DNA of 64,000 bases, taken from the NCBI RefSeq assembly GCF_022343555.1, contig NZ_JAKQZH010000003.1, positions 290,746 to 354,745 on the forward strand. Direction: 5' to 3'. The notes beneath the pieces were generated by a model. The model did no database searches. It saw nothing but the letters and a program-made list of their open reading frames with translations, and was not told the origin of the DNA. How positions within the stretch are numbered: position 1 is the stretch's first letter; every line of letters starts with the position of its first letter. The position numbers and the translations under genes were made by a program. Below are positions 1 to 7,210 of this stretch, piece after piece. The DNA comes from Marinobacter sp. C7 (GTDB lineage Bacteria > Pseudomonadota > Gammaproteobacteria > Pseudomonadales > Oleiphilaceae).

Positions 1-414
1 CCTCTTAAAAATCGAATAGTCGATTATCGGAATCGAAGGAAATTAAAGAAGCTAGAGCAGAAACTGAACATGCTCAAGTGGGAAAAAGAGCATCTTGAAA
101 AAGTAAAAAAATCCAGTGTGGCCCTGAGCAGAGCTGTTTATGCCGATATTTTCTTTTTGCTCCTGTTCCTGAGTTTAGGTTTAGGACTCCCAGTCGTCGG
201 TCCAGTTGCCGCTAACCTCAATCCTTTGTTTGACCCAGTGGTCAAACTACTGCTTCCAATGTCCGTGCCGATATGGGCTGTTTCAATTTTAATTGCTATA
301 CAAAACATCAAGAAATTTAGGAACCTAAATAACTACTCTGACGCCATTGAGAAAATGACCTCCAAAATTGACGGGGTTGGCCAGAAGATAGAAAAACTCA
401 ATTCTAACAAGTAG
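1..414 (+). CDS. Small membrane protein of unknown function, probably 5'-truncated by the window edge
   Basis: The reading frame is open from base 1 to the TAG at 412-414. The first ATG inside it, at 70, gives 114 residues. The 23 codons before that ATG encode a Lys/Arg/Glu-rich stretch that runs smoothly into the charged helix KEHLEKVKKSS, so I infer that the gene starts outside the window. After the coiled-coil-like segment come two hydrophobic segments (about residues 25-46 and 58-80 of the 114-residue version) and a polar tail. I do not recognise the family. The coding sequence is clearly richer in A+T than everything to its right, which suggests recent acquisition. Confidence 0.6.
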   Translation, partial: PLKNRIVDYRNRRKLKKLEQKLNMLKWEKEHLEKVKKSSVALSRAVYADIFFLLLFLSLGLGLPVVGPVAANLNPLFDPVVKLLLPMSVPIWAVSILIAIQNIKKFRNLNNYSDAIEKMTSKIDGVGQKIEKLNSNK

Positions 415-428
415 TTGCATTTCGTTCC

Positions 429-492
429 GGCCCTAGCGGGCCTTCACCGGACAGCCTTGTCGCCGCTTCGCTCTGCCAAGGCTGCCGCTGAA
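429..492. repeat. Two adjacent hairpins after the A+T-rich gene
   Basis: At 429-442 a 5-bp stem, GGCCC/GGGCC, closes a 4-nt loop. At 443-492 a longer imperfect inverted repeat pairs TTCACCGG and CAGCCTTG with CAAGGCTG and CCGCTGAA. It has one mismatch, one bulged A at 451 and a 17-nt loop. No T-tract follows, so a simple intrinsic terminator is not well supported. The bulged base recalls integron attC sites, but no clear R core sites are visible. Confidence 0.5.
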
Positions 493-504
493 CAATGGCG
501 TAAG

Positions 505-518
505 GTGTTCTAGAACAC
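505..518. repeat. 14-bp perfect palindrome over the mipA-like stop codon
   Basis: GTGTTCTAGAACAC is its own reverse complement and contains the TAG stop of the leftward outer-membrane protein gene. Its function is unknown; it could be chance or an operator-like site. Confidence 0.5.
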
Positions 519-1337
519 ATAAATAAATCCGACGCCTACTTCGGCTTCATAATTGTTGCGTGCGATTGGGCTGTCCTCAATGTCGCTACTGTAACGCTCA
601 TATACAGCCTCGCCGAAAATCTGCCAATTCTCGTTAAAAGAATGACGATAATTGTAATTGAACCCAACCGAGCGAAATCCCCCGCTCAGGTCAGTCTCAC
701 TCAGTCCCGATGCAGCTGACTGCTCTGCGTCTATACCAAAATCTTTGTTGGCATAATCGCTGTCGTGAAATACCACGGCGATAGCAATTTCATGACCGGT
801 TCCGTCGATCTGATGGCCGAAGCGGCGCCCAATTCCCAAAAGACCAAGACTTCCATTCTCACCGGTTATGATCCGGCCATCCAGCCAGTAACGCCAATCG
901 GCATCGAAAGCACGACGTGCTTGCAGCACGAGTTCAGCACCCTCATCTCCATCACCGAGACCATCCAAGCGACCGTCATCGGAATCGCTTTCTTCACGAC
1001 CCTCCTCAAAGCCGACGGCCGCCTCGAATAGCCACGTGTCAGAACCAAGACCACGCCACCCCAGGGCCTCACCGGCCCAGAAGAAAATATTATTACCTTT
1101 ACGCCATTGCAACGCACCGGCGGGATCGACCTCCGCACCGAATTCATCCGACCCTTCGTAGGCAGATTCGTATTCAATACTCAGGCCTAGCCCAAGGGCC
1201 CAGCCATCATCACCCCGGGTGAAGTCGTCGACTGAGGGTAAGGGCACCAGAGCTGTATTTCTGTCCTGTGCTAACGCTGTTTGAGAGAAGAGTGCGTGTA
1301 AGCAAACCACCAAAAGGATGCCTGTAAACTTTTTCAT
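510..1337 (-). CDS. MipA/OmpV family outer-membrane protein
   Basis: The 275-residue product starts with a typical signal peptide (residues 1-23, ending TALA before QD). The mature part alternates aromatic and hydrophobic residues like a small beta-barrel and ends in VF, with a terminal Phe as in many outer-membrane proteins. Length and pattern fit the MipA/OmpV family, whose members are outer-membrane proteins linked in some species to peptidoglycan enzymes or outer-membrane stress. An Asp/Glu/Gly-rich acidic stretch near residues 112-132 is probably an external or periplasmic loop. It is monocistronic and faces left towards the A+T-rich gene. Confidence 0.75.
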   Translation of the reverse strand: MKKFTGILLVVCLHALFSQTALAQDRNTALVPLPSVDDFTRGDDGWALGLGLSIEYESAYEGSDEFGAEVDPAGALQWRKGNNIFFWAGEALGWRGLGSDTWLFEAAVGFEEGREESDSDDGRLDGLGDGDEGAELVLQARRAFDADWRYWLDGRIITGENGSLGLLGIGRRFGHQIDGTGHEIAIAVVFHDSDYANKDFGIDAEQSAASGLSETDLSGGFRSVGFNYNYRHSFNENWQIFGEAVYERYSSDIEDSPIARNNYEAEVGVGFIYVF

Positions 1338-1559
1338 CTCAATTCCGCTGCAGTGGGTGATGCTATATTGAAGATATTACGTGAAAGATATGTGAATAGT
1401 TCACATAAATCGTGTGTCGCTTGAAGGCTCGGTTCTAATGTCTGGTAAGTTGCTCAAGTCGGCTGGAGGTAAATTGTCACTTGTTTGCAAAGAGCCGCAC
1501 ACAGGCCGCCAAGTCACCCCCCAACCGCTTAGCAAGTCGTTAAGCCATGCGGAGTCAGC

Positions 1560-2054
1560 TTGAGGTACTTTGCTTACGGATCAAACATGTCGCTCCCGAG
1601 ATTGAGGCAGAGGGTGCCGGGTGCTGAGCGAGTAGGCAGGTTCGAGCTCGTTGAGCATTCTCTCCGGTTTCACAAGTGGAGCCGAAAAGACGGATCGGCC
1701 AAGTGCGATGCGCTGTTCACCGGAAACCCCGAAGACGTTGTCATTGGTGCCCTTTTCGAGATACCGGAGCACGAGAAAGGCGCGCTGGACCGGGCTGAGG
1801 GAGTGGGCTTCGGCTATGAGGAAAAGCGGGTCACGGTAACGGATGCCCAAGGGAACTCCCTCCAAGCGTTTACCTACTATGCAACGGATACCGATCCATC
1901 CCTGCTGCCATACTCCTGGTATGTGCATCACGTCATCTACGGCGCGAGGGAGATCGGCGTTCCAGGTGACTATCTGGATGCCGTGCTGGCCACAAAAAGC
2001 CGGGAAGATCCCGACAGAGAAAGAGATGCCAGAGAGCGGGCAATATACCGCTAG
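1560..2054 (+). CDS. Gamma-glutamylcyclotransferase-like protein (AIG2/GGCT fold)
   Basis: A 164-residue GGCT-fold protein. The N-terminus has the family substrate loop (YGSN, residues 6-9), and LDRAEG at residues 77-82 supplies the glutamate expected to be catalytic (Glu80). Enzymes of this fold release 5-oxoproline from gamma-glutamyl peptides or amines. The start is TTG with a GGAG five bases upstream; the nearby ATG at 1547 is out of frame. Its stop shares CTAG with the convergent hydrolase gene. Lying beside a GCS2-type ligase, it may act on a gamma-glutamyl compound made next door; that link is inference. Confidence 0.75.
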   Translation: MRYFAYGSNMSLPRLRQRVPGAERVGRFELVEHSLRFHKWSRKDGSAKCDALFTGNPEDVVIGALFEIPEHEKGALDRAEGVGFGYEEKRVTVTDAQGNSLQAFTYYATDTDPSLLPYSWYVHHVIYGAREIGVPGDYLDAVLATKSREDPDRERDARERAIYR

Positions 2055-3106
2055 AAAATGGGCTCGCCCGTCGCTTTGACCGCATAGAACAGGCAGTCAC
2101 TCTTCGCAATCACCGGGTTGGTGGTAATCATGAAGGCTTTGAGGGCCTGGGCGGGGTAGATCTGCCCGTCCCTGACCCGAAGAACCTGCTCCATGTTCTC
2201 GGTCCGGTTGTGGCTGATTGCTGTGAGTATGCCGAGGCCCTTTTTTCCGATCCACCCCAGAGGCTCATCCGGGGAAACAATCCCGAAATTGCGGTGTTCG
2301 ATGTCTGGCGGAAACGTGAGGTCAGCCTGTCCGCTCGGCTCAAGGCGGTATTCGATGGTCGCTTCGGGTGCCAGCTCCACCCGGATCGGGTTTCGCAGTA
2401 CGGTGACGTCCCACTCTGCTTTTTCCAGCGACAACACGTCGGGTCTCGAGGTGTACCGAACGAGTCCCTCGTATGCCAGTTGATGGGCCTGATCGTCCTC
2501 GGCCCCGCCACACTCGATGGTCACCGTGGGCACCTCCTGTTCCGAGTACTCCATCAGCGCACCCAGACGCAGGTCTGTCATGATGAGGCGGTCGGTGAAG
2601 AGCGAGGTCAGCGCCTGGTGGGCGGCGTCGTTGGTGATGGTCACGGCGAAGGCCGGGCCTGTGCCTGAGGTGTTGTGCACGTCCAGCAGGCATTCGGGGT
2701 TCGCATCACGAAGCTCTTCCAGCATGGCTTGTGCGATGGCGCCTTCTTCCCCCTCGAAGGGTTCTTTGAAACACCGGTTGAGGTCGCGTCCTTCGGGCAG
2801 CTGTCGAAAGGAAAACGCAGGCGGAATCTTGGCGGGATAGACGCCTCCTAGCAGGAACAGCATGTTGACCGCGGGCGTGTGCTGCTCGATCAGCCACCGG
2901 TGAAGCGCAAACAGACCCGAAGGCTCGTTGCCGTGGATCAGTGTTGCCATGGCCCGGGTACGGGAGCGATCCCGGCCGGCCACCCGAACCACGGTGGGCT
3001 TGTGCAAACGGTCGAGCCACTCCAGCGGAGAGCGGCCCAGCGTTTGGGGTGAGGGGTCATTGAGGTACTCAAGTACGGTCGAATTACTCACGTTGACAGT
3101 GTCCAT
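2051..3106 (-). CDS. Zinc-dependent succinylglutamate desuccinylase/aspartoacylase family hydrolase
   Basis: This 351-residue protein belongs to the AstE/aspartoacylase branch of zinc carboxypeptidase-like hydrolases. HGNEPSG supplies His58 and Glu61 as zinc ligands, DLNR (108-111) is the conserved substrate loop, and LDVHNTSG supplies the third ligand, His144. IECGG near residue 199 contains the probable catalytic Glu. Family members cleave N-acyl amino acids. The start lies 19 bp inside the end of the upstream GCS2-type ligase gene, so the two are almost certainly cotranscribed and translationally coupled. That makes an amide formed by the neighbour a plausible substrate; the true substrate is unknown. 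Confidence 0.75.
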   Translation of the reverse strand: MDTVNVSNSTVLEYLNDPSPQTLGRSPLEWLDRLHKPTVVRVAGRDRSRTRAMATLIHGNEPSGLFALHRWLIEQHTPAVNMLFLLGGVYPAKIPPAFSFRQLPEGRDLNRCFKEPFEGEEGAIAQAMLEELRDANPECLLDVHNTSGTGPAFAVTITNDAAHQALTSLFTDRLIMTDLRLGALMEYSEQEVPTVTIECGGAEDDQAHQLAYEGLVRYTSRPDVLSLEKAEWDVTVLRNPIRVELAPEATIEYRLEPSGQADLTFPPDIEHRNFGIVSPDEPLGWIGKKGLGILTAISHNRTENMEQVLRVRDGQIYPAQALKAFMITTNPVIAKSDCLFYAVKATGEPIF

Positions 3107-4572
3107 TCATGGAGCGGTACGTTCTTCTTCTGGTTGGCCATATAGAGAGACAGCATACTCCGGAACGCCTCATCGGGGCCCAGGGAACTGGATAAAGACT
3201 CGGTGATGCGGCGCTGCCACCGGGCACCCGACATGCCGGTTTCGATGCGGCCCTCGATGATGCCCAGCAGGCGGTCAATTTCCCTCTCGTCCACGGCTGT
3301 CTGTTTCAATGCTTCCCAGGCGCGTGGCAGCAGCTCACGGGCCACGGTTAGCAGGGGCGTATCCTGCAACTGGACCTGGTCCTTGTGCGGCCAGATGATT
3401 TCCGCGCCGATGCCGTCTTTGGCTGCGCGGTAGAAATTGTGTTCGGTGTAATGGAAGGGGAGTATCGACGTCAGATGACGGATGTCATCAAGCACGGCCA
3501 ACGCAGCCCCGATCACGAACAGCCCGTTCGCACACATATCAACGGCCGTCGGGCCTGCCGGCATGGAACGGATTTCGATGCGCAGATGCCCCCCTTCGGC
3601 ATGGTCGTAGATGGCCCGGTTCCAGGGCCAGGTGGTGCCCTGGTGCAGGCGCAGTTCGGAAAGTCTGGGCACCTCGCCACGATCAATCACAGCCATGGGG
3701 TCCTCATCCGACATCACGGGAATGATGGGCGGATACAGCGATGCCGAAGCTGCGAACAGCTCCCAGGCGCTGCGCGCCCAGCCGTTGCCGTAATAGACCC
3801 GTGGCGGGTGGCGCCAGGTTTTGTGGTTGGGGGACCGGCTGTCGATGGATTGCTTGAACAGGGCAATACGGGTTTCGTCCCAGAGGTGATGGCCAAACAG
3901 GCTGGGCGAATTGCTGGCCAGGGCCAGGACAATCGGCGTGACCAGCTGGATCGCATTGAAATAATCGGCAAAGCGCTGGGCAGGCACACGCCAGTGCAGC
4001 TGGAACGAGGTATTGGCCCCTTCCATGTAGACGTCGTCCGCTTCCAGATCGATGACATCGTTGCCACCGATATGGATGCTGAATGGCTCGCCCCGTTGCT
4101 TGAGCAGTGCGTTGGACAGGGCATGGTAGCGGGGCACGTCGGTCATCACGTGTGCGCCCATGTCGGACTGGCGAAGGGTGGGCAGAATGCCGATCGGTAC
4201 CAGCTCTCCGTCCATCGGTGCGGCGTGCTGGTTGATTCGCCGGATGGCAGCGAGCAGCTCCTGCTCTGTTCGGGCAAACGGATCTCCCCTGAAAGCCTGG
4301 GGGCTGAGGTTGTATTCGAGATTGAAGCGGTTGAGCTCAACGGTCAGTTGGGGGTCCTGAACGCTGGCGGCGATTTCTGTGTTGATGGGTTGAACGTGCA
4401 GATCACGGTTTACGATGTAGAACTCGACCTCGGCTCCGATTGAACTTTCTCCCTCACCGAAGCCGGGTCGGTCCAGAAGACGAGAGAGTGCTGTAAGGTC
4501 CGTCCGGACCTTGGCTGCAAAACGCTCAAACTCTTCCGGCGCAAATTCTGTTGTTTTGATCGACAGTCCCAC
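3088..4572 (-). CDS. GCS2-type glutamate-cysteine ligase family protein
   Basis: The 494-residue product matches the carboxylate-amine/glutamate-cysteine ligase type 2 family (GCS2) in length and pattern. It has an early GAEVEFYIV ATP/Mg-binding strand, SIHIGGND mid-protein and LRIEIRSMPAGPT in the C-terminal half. These enzymes join glutamate to an amine using ATP, classically to make gamma-glutamylcysteine. Its partner is an overlapping AstE-like hydrolase, an unusual pairing for glutathione synthesis, so the substrate may not be cysteine. The start used is GTG at 4572; no clear ribosome-binding site precedes it, and an inverted repeat abuts the codon. Confidence 0.75.
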   Translation of the reverse strand: MGLSIKTTEFAPEEFERFAAKVRTDLTALSRLLDRPGFGEGESSIGAEVEFYIVNRDLHVQPINTEIAASVQDPQLTVELNRFNLEYNLSPQAFRGDPFARTEQELLAAIRRINQHAAPMDGELVPIGILPTLRQSDMGAHVMTDVPRYHALSNALLKQRGEPFSIHIGGNDVIDLEADDVYMEGANTSFQLHWRVPAQRFADYFNAIQLVTPIVLALASNSPSLFGHHLWDETRIALFKQSIDSRSPNHKTWRHPPRVYYGNGWARSAWELFAASASLYPPIIPVMSDEDPMAVIDRGEVPRLSELRLHQGTTWPWNRAIYDHAEGGHLRIEIRSMPAGPTAVDMCANGLFVIGAALAVLDDIRHLTSILPFHYTEHNFYRAAKDGIGAEIIWPHKDQVQLQDTPLLTVARELLPRAWEALKQTAVDEREIDRLLGIIEGRIETGMSGARWQRRITESLSSSLGPDEAFRSMLSLYMANQKKNVPLHEWTLST

Positions 4573-4600
4573 GGTAAGTCGTCTCTAGCACTGACTTACC
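4573..4600. promoter_or_regulatory. Inverted repeat directly before the GCS2 ligase start codon
   Basis: Arms GGTAAGTC (4573-4580) and GACTTACC (4593-4600) are perfect reverse complements with a 12-nt spacer. The repeat touches the GTG start of the leftward ligase gene, so it could be a repressor operator or an RNA hairpin limiting ribosome access. Confidence 0.4.
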
Positions 4601-4824
4601 TTGATATTAGTGGAAGATCCGCCCGGCACCAGCCCCCCTGGGAAGTAGACGCTCAGGAAGGGACCGTCACCGGTGTTTTTGCCACTGATCATTTTCTTGC
4701 CTTGAAGCAAAAATAGACAGATCAACCTGTGCAAGAATCACTCTTGAGCTATCCTGAGGTCCGAACTGACGGAAAACAGTGACAGCATTCCCGCTATAGC
4801 TGGGTTTTGATAACGGAGTGTCCC

Positions 4825-5814
4825 TTGCACATACTCGTCACCGGTGGCGCCGGTTTTATTGGCTCCAACATTGCTGAATACCATCTCAAACGGGGCGACA
4901 AGGTACATGTGGTGGATAACCTCAGTACCGGCTCGGAAGCCAATATCGCCGCATTCATCGAGAATCCCGATTTCCGGTTTGACCAGGCCGACATCGTCAC
5001 CTGGGATGGCCTGGACACGGCCGTTGCCTGGGCAGACCGTATCTACCACATGGCGGCGGTTGTGGGCGTGTACCGGGTGCTCAGTGAGCCGGTGGGAACC
5101 ATGGCCACCAACATCGCCGGCACCGAGCGTCTGCTGCGGTCGGTGAACCGTGACAGCTGGGCGCCGCAGGTGATCCTCGCCTCCAGTTCGGAGGTTTATG
5201 GTCCGCACACCGAACCGCGGTTGACCGAGGACGACTCCCTGATCATTCAGTCCGGCGCCCCCCTGCGCTGGAACTATGCCATCAGCAAACTGGCGGACGA
5301 GGGCTTTGGCCTGGCCTATGCCCGGGAACACAACATCCGCGTGATCATCGCCCGTTTCTTCAATACCGTAGGACCACGGCAGACCGGCCGCTACGGCATG
5401 GTGGTGCCCCGCTTTGTCCGGAAAGCCGTGGCCAATGAGCCGATTACCGTATTCGGGGATGGTGAGCAGTCGCGCTCCTTCTGCGATGTGCGCGATACGG
5501 TCGTGGCGCTCGACCGTCTGGCGTCGATGCCCGATCTGCCCAACGGCGAGATCGTCAACGTCGGCAGTGACCGGGAGATCAGCATCAATGAGCTTGCCCG
5601 GCTGGTGATCGAGTGCGCCGGGAGCCGCTCGACCATCGACCATATTCCCTACCGGGAAGCCTATGGCGCGGAGTTTGAGGATATCCGCCACCGTCGACCC
5701 TCGCTGGACAAGCTCCGCCGGCTCACCGGTTTTGAACACGCCTGGACCCTCGAGGAAACCCTCAAGGATCTGATCGACCGGGCCCGTAAACAGATCACGG
5801 AAGGAGAGAAGTAG
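4825..5814 (+). CDS. NAD-dependent nucleotide-sugar epimerase/dehydratase
   Basis: A 329-residue extended short-chain dehydrogenase of the UDP-sugar epimerase/decarboxylase type. TGGAGFIGSN at the N-terminus binds NAD, SSSEVYG carries the catalytic Ser, and YAISK is the YxxxK motif. GPRQTGRYGMVVPRF and a GEQSRSFCDVRD segment are typical of UDP-glucuronate decarboxylase or GalE-like enzymes. I chose TTG at 4825 because CGGAG lies six bases upstream; an in-frame TTG at 4807 has no such signal. It is first in an operon with a glycosyltransferase (1-bp gap) and a TPR/barrel exporter, so it probably makes the activated sugar. The exact sugar is not readable. Confidence 0.85.
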   Translation: MHILVTGGAGFIGSNIAEYHLKRGDKVHVVDNLSTGSEANIAAFIENPDFRFDQADIVTWDGLDTAVAWADRIYHMAAVVGVYRVLSEPVGTMATNIAGTERLLRSVNRDSWAPQVILASSSEVYGPHTEPRLTEDDSLIIQSGAPLRWNYAISKLADEGFGLAYAREHNIRVIIARFFNTVGPRQTGRYGMVVPRFVRKAVANEPITVFGDGEQSRSFCDVRDTVVALDRLASMPDLPNGEIVNVGSDREISINELARLVIECAGSRSTIDHIPYREAYGAEFEDIRHRRPSLDKLRRLTGFEHAWTLEETLKDLIDRARKQITEGEK

Positions 5815-5815
5815 T

Positions 5816-7210
5816 ATGGCAACCGCGCCCTGGTTCGTCATTGGTCCCAGCACCCTGGTTGCCTTCATCGGCCTGATGCGCGGGCCGGACAAAACCCCGC
5901 CCGAGAGCGCGGAAGACTGGCGTGACGCCACCGTGGATGTGGTGATTCCGGCGCTCAACGAGGAGCAGAACATTCTGCTTGCCCTCAGTTCCATCGCCCG
6001 CCAGAGTCTCAAGCCCCGCAAGGTGGTGCTGGTGGATGACGGCAGCACCGACAGGACGGCCGAGGTTGCCCGTGCCTTCGGTGAAGATCTTGGCCTGGCT
6101 CTGGAAGTGATCCGGCGTGAGGAGTCGATCGGCAAGACCCCGACCGTCAAGCGCGAGGCCAGGGATCTGGACGCCGATGTGGAGGTCGTCCTCGATGGCG
6201 ACACCTTCCTGGAATCGGAGAACTACATCGAGCGGCTGGTCCAGGAAATCTACAAGGCCCCCGGCGTGGCTTCGGTCTGCGGCGTGGTGCAGCCGATGCG
6301 GGAAACGGACCGCCGCGCGATCAGCGATGAGGCGCCCCTCAAAGGCTTCCTGGAGAAACACGCAAACTACGTTACCCCGCGTCCCGGTGCCTGGCAACGT
6401 TTCAACCGCGCCATCACCAACTTCTATCGCGGAATTCTCTATACCTTCCTCCAGCGCTTCGTATACCGGGGCCAGATGACCGTGTTCGGCAGCATCATCA
6501 ATCCCGTCGGCTGTGCCGTGGCCTATCGCCGCGAATACCTCAAGGAGCTGTTCGATTACTACGAGCCAATCCTGGGGGACGACCTCACCAACTCCGAGGA
6601 CATCTTCATCGGATTTGCGTTGCTGAACGAGGGGTACCGCAACGTACAGCTGCAGGATGTGACGGTACGCTCACTGGAACCGGAGTTTCCCCGGCTCGCC
6701 CACCAGCTGTACTTCTGGTCTTCCAGCTTCCTGCAGAGCTGCTACTACTTTGACGGCCTGCTACGCAGCCCCTTCAAGGGCTTCCGCCGCTATCGCCAGA
6801 AGCATGAGGCGAAGCACTACGAGGAAGACCATCCGGATACCCGTGACCACATCCACCGGCGCGGCGAACCGTACCGGCAGCCCTGGGGGCAGGGCTACAC
6901 CAGAAAATACGGCCGGCCCATGGGCTGGGCGGTGTTCATGGCAGCGCTGGAAAAGATTGCGTTCCCCACAGCCCTGCTGATCATGCTGATCCTGCAACTG
7001 TGGGAACCGTTGCTGATTACCTTCCTGGCCGAGATGACACTGGTGATCCTGATCCTCATGTTCAATGCCCCGGGCCACCGGTTCCGGGCCTTCTGGGAAG
7101 CCATCGCGGTGACACCGCTCCGTTACGGCAGCCTGCTGTTCGATGCGGTAAACATCGGGCGGTTCGCGACCGATCTCTGGATTACACGCAACCGGAGGTG
7201 GCGCAAATGA
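5816..7210 (+). CDS. Family 2 membrane glycosyltransferase, probable exopolysaccharide synthase
   Basis: The 464-residue protein has a GT-A domain: VVIPALNEE opens it, VDDGSTD (73-79) and LDGDT (126-130) bind UDP-sugar and metal, and GDDLTNSED provides the probable catalytic acidic residues. Where processive synthases (BcsA, PgaC) carry QxxRW, this one reads QLYFW, so the arginine is missing. Two or three hydrophobic helices lie near the C-terminus and one weak one at the N-terminus, fewer than in BcsA. No PilZ domain is present. It is tightly coupled to the epimerase upstream and overlaps the exporter gene by ATGA, suggesting a synthase-type polysaccharide system. Confidence 0.8.
   Translation: MATAPWFVIGPSTLVAFIGLMRGPDKTPPESAEDWRDATVDVVIPALNEEQNILLALSSIARQSLKPRKVVLVDDGSTDRTAEVARAFGEDLGLALEVIRREESIGKTPTVKREARDLDADVEVVLDGDTFLESENYIERLVQEIYKAPGVASVCGVVQPMRETDRRAISDEAPLKGFLEKHANYVTPRPGAWQRFNRAITNFYRGILYTFLQRFVYRGQMTVFGSIINPVGCAVAYRREYLKELFDYYEPILGDDLTNSEDIFIGFALLNEGYRNVQLQDVTVRSLEPEFPRLAHQLYFWSSSFLQSCYYFDGLLRSPFKGFRRYRQKHEAKHYEEDHPDTRDHIHRRGEPYRQPWGQGYTRKYGRPMGWAVFMAALEKIAFPTALLIMLILQLWEPLLITFLAEMTLVILILMFNAPGHRFRAFWEAIAVTPLRYGSLLFDAVNIGRFATDLWITRNRRWRK

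Noticed and set aside
443..492. Integron attC site
   Set aside because: The bulged hairpin is suggestive but the R core sites (RYYYAAC/GTTRRRY) are absent.
3385..4443. Forward frame of 352 codons opposite the GCS2 ligase
   Set aside because: No domain pattern; the opposite strand matches a full-length ligase.
4738..6204. Long leftward frame (488 codons) opposite the epimerase
   Set aside because: Antisense shadow; the forward strand encodes a well-conserved epimerase and synthase.
7000..7206. Upstream start of the TPR-barrel gene
   Set aside because: It lies inside the glycosyltransferase gene and lacks a signal peptide; ATG 7207 gives one.
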